The translations under genes were made by a program, and so were the position numbers. Under the pieces are notes generated by a model. It ran no database searches. It was not told the DNA's origin and saw only the letters and a program-made list of their open reading frames with translations. Source: Paracoccaceae bacterium (GTDB lineage: Bacteria; Pseudomonadota; Alphaproteobacteria; Rhodobacterales; Rhodobacteraceae). From it: DNA of 6,721 nt. The DNA is taken from assembly GCA_007134405.1 (NCBI GenBank), contig SLKW01000311.1, positions 1-6,721 of the forward strand. The letters run 5' to 3'. This document shows positions 4,237-6,721 of this stretch, piece after piece (positions within the stretch are counted from its first letter, which is position 1; every line of letters begins with the position of its first letter).

Positions 4237-6721
4237 GTGCTGCGCGTCATTCTGTCCTTTCTTGGAGGTATCTTCAGTTTTCTCGTGCTGGGGATCGCCG
4301 CCGCCGCGATGACCGTGGGCGGCGTGATCTGGATGTATACCGCCGACCTGCCGAGCCATGAGCAGCTCGCAAACTACACGCCCCCGACCATCAGCCGCAT
4401 CTATTCGGGCGAGGGGCAACTGATCGACGAGTTCGCACAGGAACGCCGGCTGTTCGTTCCCATCGACGATGTCCCCGACCGGGTGAAGCATGCCTTCATT
4501 TCGGCCGAGGACCGGAACTTCTACGAGCACGCGGGCTTCGACCCGATGGCGATGCTCTCCGCTGCGCGCGACGCTGTCGTGACACGCGGCCAGACGTTGC
4601 GCGGCGCCTCGACGATCACCCAGCAGGTGATGAAGAACTTCCTGCTGTCGGGCGACCGCACCGGCGAGCGCAAGATCCGCGAGATCATCCTCGCGAGCCG
4701 TGTCGAGCAGACGCTGACCAAGGACCAGATCCTGGAACTGTATCTCAACGAGATCTTCTTGGGCCAGAACTCTTACGGTGTGGCTGCCGCGGCGCAAAGC
4801 TACTTCAACAAGACGCTCGATGAGCTTGAACTGCACGAGGCCGCGCTCCTGGCGTCTCTGCCGCAGGCGCCGTCCGAATACCACCCGGTCCGGGCGCATG
4901 ACCGTGTCTTGGCGCGCCGGAACTGGGTCCTGGGACAGATGGCGGAAAACGGCTATATCACGCGTCTCGAGGCGGAAGCCGCGCGCGCCGAACCGCTGCT
5001 GACGGTGCAGAGCGGCGACATTGCGGGTTTCCGCCAATCGCTTCCCAACCGCGACTATTTCACCGACGAGATTCGGCGCCAGCTTTCATCGAGTTTCGGC
5101 GAATCCGAATTCTTTACCGGCGGGCTCAGCATTCGGGCCACTGTCCATCCCGAACTGCAGGTCAGCGCCGCGCATGCGCTGCAGCGCGCGCTGGAGCAAT
5201 ACGACCGCAGCCTGGGCCGCTGGCGTGGCACCGGCGAGCGGGTGGGCGAGGACGATCTGGCGGACGAGGATGCCTGGCGCAGCGCGCTCGCGCGGGTTCG
5301 GGTCGCCCGCGACGTGACACTCGACAATCGCTGGCATCCTGCGGTCGTGCTTTCAGTCGAAAACGGCCGCGCGACTCTCGGGATCGAGGGCGTGGACGAA
5401 CCCGGCACGGTCGAGAACAGCGATCTCGACTGGGCGCGCGGTTCGCTGGCCGAAAACCTCAGCGTCGGCGACGTGGTTCATGTCCGCGCCGTCACGCGCG
5501 ACGAAGACGGCGCCTTCGTGCGCTGGTCGCTGCGGCAGGTGCCGGCGGTGCAGGGCGGATTCATGGCGATGGACGTCAATACCGGCCGCGTCATTGCCAT
5601 GCAGGGCGGGTTTTCCTACCAGCATTCGGTCTTCAACCGCGCCACCCAGGCGCAGCGCCAGCCCGGCTCGGCCTTCAAGCCCTTCATTTATGCGGCAGGC
5701 CTCGATTCCGGCTTCTCGCCTGCCACGATCGTCGTCGACGCGCCGATCGAACTGGACACGGGGCAGGGGATCTGGCGGCCCACAAACTATTCCAACCGGT
5801 ATTACGGCCCGACGCCGGTGCGCACCGGGATCGAGATGTCGCGCAACCTGATGACCGTCCGCCTCGCGCAGGAAGTCGGCATGGATGTCGTCGCCGGTTA
5901 CGCCGAGCGCTTCGGTGTCTACGACCAGATGCAGACCTTCCTCGCCAACTCGCTCGGCAGCCAGGAGACCACGCTCTTCCGCATGGTCGCCGCCTACGCC
6001 ATGTTCGCCAATGGCGGCGAGAAGGTGGAGCCCACGCTCGTCGACCGTGTGCAGGACCGCTGGGGGCGCACCGTCTACCGCCATGACCAGCGCACCTGCC
6101 TCAACTGCGACGACCCCGACATTGGCCCGGGCGCCGCACCGGCGATCAGCGCGCAGCGCGAGCGGGTGATGGACCCGATCACCGCCTACCAGCTCACCTC
6201 GATGATGGAGGGCGTCGTGCAGCGCGGCACCGCTGCGCGCACCGTCAACCTGCCCGTGCCCGTCGCCGGCAAGACCGGCACCACGAACGAGGCGCGCGAT
6301 GTCTGGTTCGTCGGCTACACCTCGAACATCGTCGCCGGCTGCTACATCGGCTACGACCGCCCGCGCCCGCTGGGCCGCGGCGCCTCTGGCGGGGGGATGT
6401 GCGGCCCGGTCTTCACCCGTTTCATGCAGGACGCGGTGGCCGAATTCGGTGGCACGAGGTTCGCCGTGCCGCCGGGCGGGCGCTTCATCAAGATCGACCG
6501 TCGCACCGGCGACCGGCTTTCCGACGACGCCTCGGGAACCGATGTGGTCGCCGAGTACTTCCGCGAGGGCGAGGAGCCCGTCTTCGGCGTCGCCGCCCTC
6601 GTCGATGGCGGCTTTGCCATGGGCTCGGACCTGCCGCTCTTCAGCCGCGGCGAGGATGCCGCCGACGAATGGGCGGGTGATGCCAGCGGCGGCACCGGCG
6701 GGGCAGGGGGCACCGGCGGCA
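4237..6721 (+). CDS. mrcA: Penicillin-binding protein 1A, bifunctional peptidoglycan synthase (3' truncated)
   Basis: This class A PBP polymerises lipid II glycan strands and crosslinks them in the periplasm. The window shows 828 codons without a stop; relatives have about 850 residues, so only a short tail is missing. A membrane anchor spans about 2-31. The glycosyltransferase domain (about 50-235) has EDRNFYEHAG (91-100, catalytic E91), GASTITQQ (123-130), RKIRE (145-149) and LELYLNEIFLG (166-176). A linker and OB-like insert lie at about 300-440. The transpeptidase domain has S478-A-F-K481 (nucleophile S478), S535-R-N537 and K679-T-G681-T-T. The only cysteines are C621 and C624 (CLNC), C702 and C722. 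The visible end is a Gly/Thr-rich tail. The start is GTG with AAGGAG and a good promoter upstream. Alanine codon choice changes sharply near 5880 (see findings). Family and role are certain; the exact 3' end is not seen. Confidence 0.96.
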   Translation, partial: MLRVILSFLGGIFSFLVLGIAAAAMTVGGVIWMYTADLPSHEQLANYTPPTISRIYSGEGQLIDEFAQERRLFVPIDDVPDRVKHAFISAEDRNFYEHAGFDPMAMLSAARDAVVTRGQTLRGASTITQQVMKNFLLSGDRTGERKIREIILASRVEQTLTKDQILELYLNEIFLGQNSYGVAAAAQSYFNKTLDELELHEAALLASLPQAPSEYHPVRAHDRVLARRNWVLGQMAENGYITRLEAEAARAEPLLTVQSGDIAGFRQSLPNRDYFTDEIRRQLSSSFGESEFFTGGLSIRATVHPELQVSAAHALQRALEQYDRSLGRWRGTGERVGEDDLADEDAWRSALARVRVARDVTLDNRWHPAVVLSVENGRATLGIEGVDEPGTVENSDLDWARGSLAENLSVGDVVHVRAVTRDEDGAFVRWSLRQVPAVQGGFMAMDVNTGRVIAMQGGFSYQHSVFNRATQAQRQPGSAFKPFIYAAGLDSGFSPATIVVDAPIELDTGQGIWRPTNYSNRYYGPTPVRTGIEMSRNLMTVRLAQEVGMDVVAGYAERFGVYDQMQTFLANSLGSQETTLFRMVAAYAMFANGGEKVEPTLVDRVQDRWGRTVYRHDQRTCLNCDDPDIGPGAAPAISAQRERVMDPITAYQLTSMMEGVVQRGTAARTVNLPVPVAGKTGTTNEARDVWFVGYTSNIVAGCYIGYDRPRPLGRGASGGGMCGPVFTRFMQDAVAEFGGTRFAVPPGGRFIKIDRRTGDRLSDDASGTDVVAEYFREGEEPVFGVAALVDGGFAMGSDLPLFSRGEDAADEWAGDASGGTGGAGGTGG

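Noticed and set aside
3817..5037. 406-residue minus-strand open frame spanning the dsbA-mrcA junction
   Set aside because: It is the mirror of the mrcA glycosyltransferase region and then an out-of-frame read of the DsbA gene, with no domain. It also crosses the mrcA promoter.
5353..6084. 243-residue minus-strand open frame opposite the transpeptidase domain
   Set aside because: It is an antisense shadow; the plus strand carries SAFK and SRN in the correct order and spacing.

Overview
The window is high-GC DNA with the gene content and protein style of a marine-type alphaproteobacterium, most likely Rhodobacterales (family-level inference from the IF-3 and PBP1A sequences and from the acidic, Ala/Glu-rich secreted proteins). 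It looks like chromosomal core sequence: no transposase, integrase, phage gene, tRNA, rRNA or CRISPR array was found.

Layout from left to right. Positions 1-463 hold no convincing gene, but they contain two GC-rich hairpins (48-97) and an unusual array of five 11-bp direct repeats (264-318, consensus NNTGYCATACG), with one inverted outlier copy at 153-163. A strong terminator (464-495) closes a leftward gene (527-1294) for an unrecognised, membrane-anchored, very acidic Pro/Ala/Glu-rich protein. A 206-bp gap separates it from the divergent, rightward infC (1501-2040). That gene encodes translation initiation factor IF-3 and must start at a rare AUC codon, because no ATG, GTG or TTG is available in frame; it ends at a terminator (2062-2090).

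Two leftward genes follow: a secreted hypothetical protein with four mature cysteines (2119-3153) and, upstream of it, a periplasmic DsbA/ScsC-type thiol oxidoreductase with a CGFC active site (3275-4060). Divergent from that gene, behind a good sigma-70 type promoter (4181-4209), is the bifunctional penicillin-binding protein 1A gene (mrcA, GTG start at 4237). It runs off the right edge after 828 codons, with all catalytic motifs of both enzyme domains visible.

Functionally, the right half concerns the cell envelope: a peptidoglycan synthase next to a disulfide oxidoreductase. Both the PBP1A transpeptidase region and the secreted hypothetical protein carry exactly four periplasmic cysteines, which makes them plausible DsbA clients (inference). 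The observations most worth a second look are the 11-bp array, the AUC start of infC, and a sharp shift in alanine codon choice inside mrcA near 5880 that suggests a mosaic gene. I did not find a clearly new multi-gene system.
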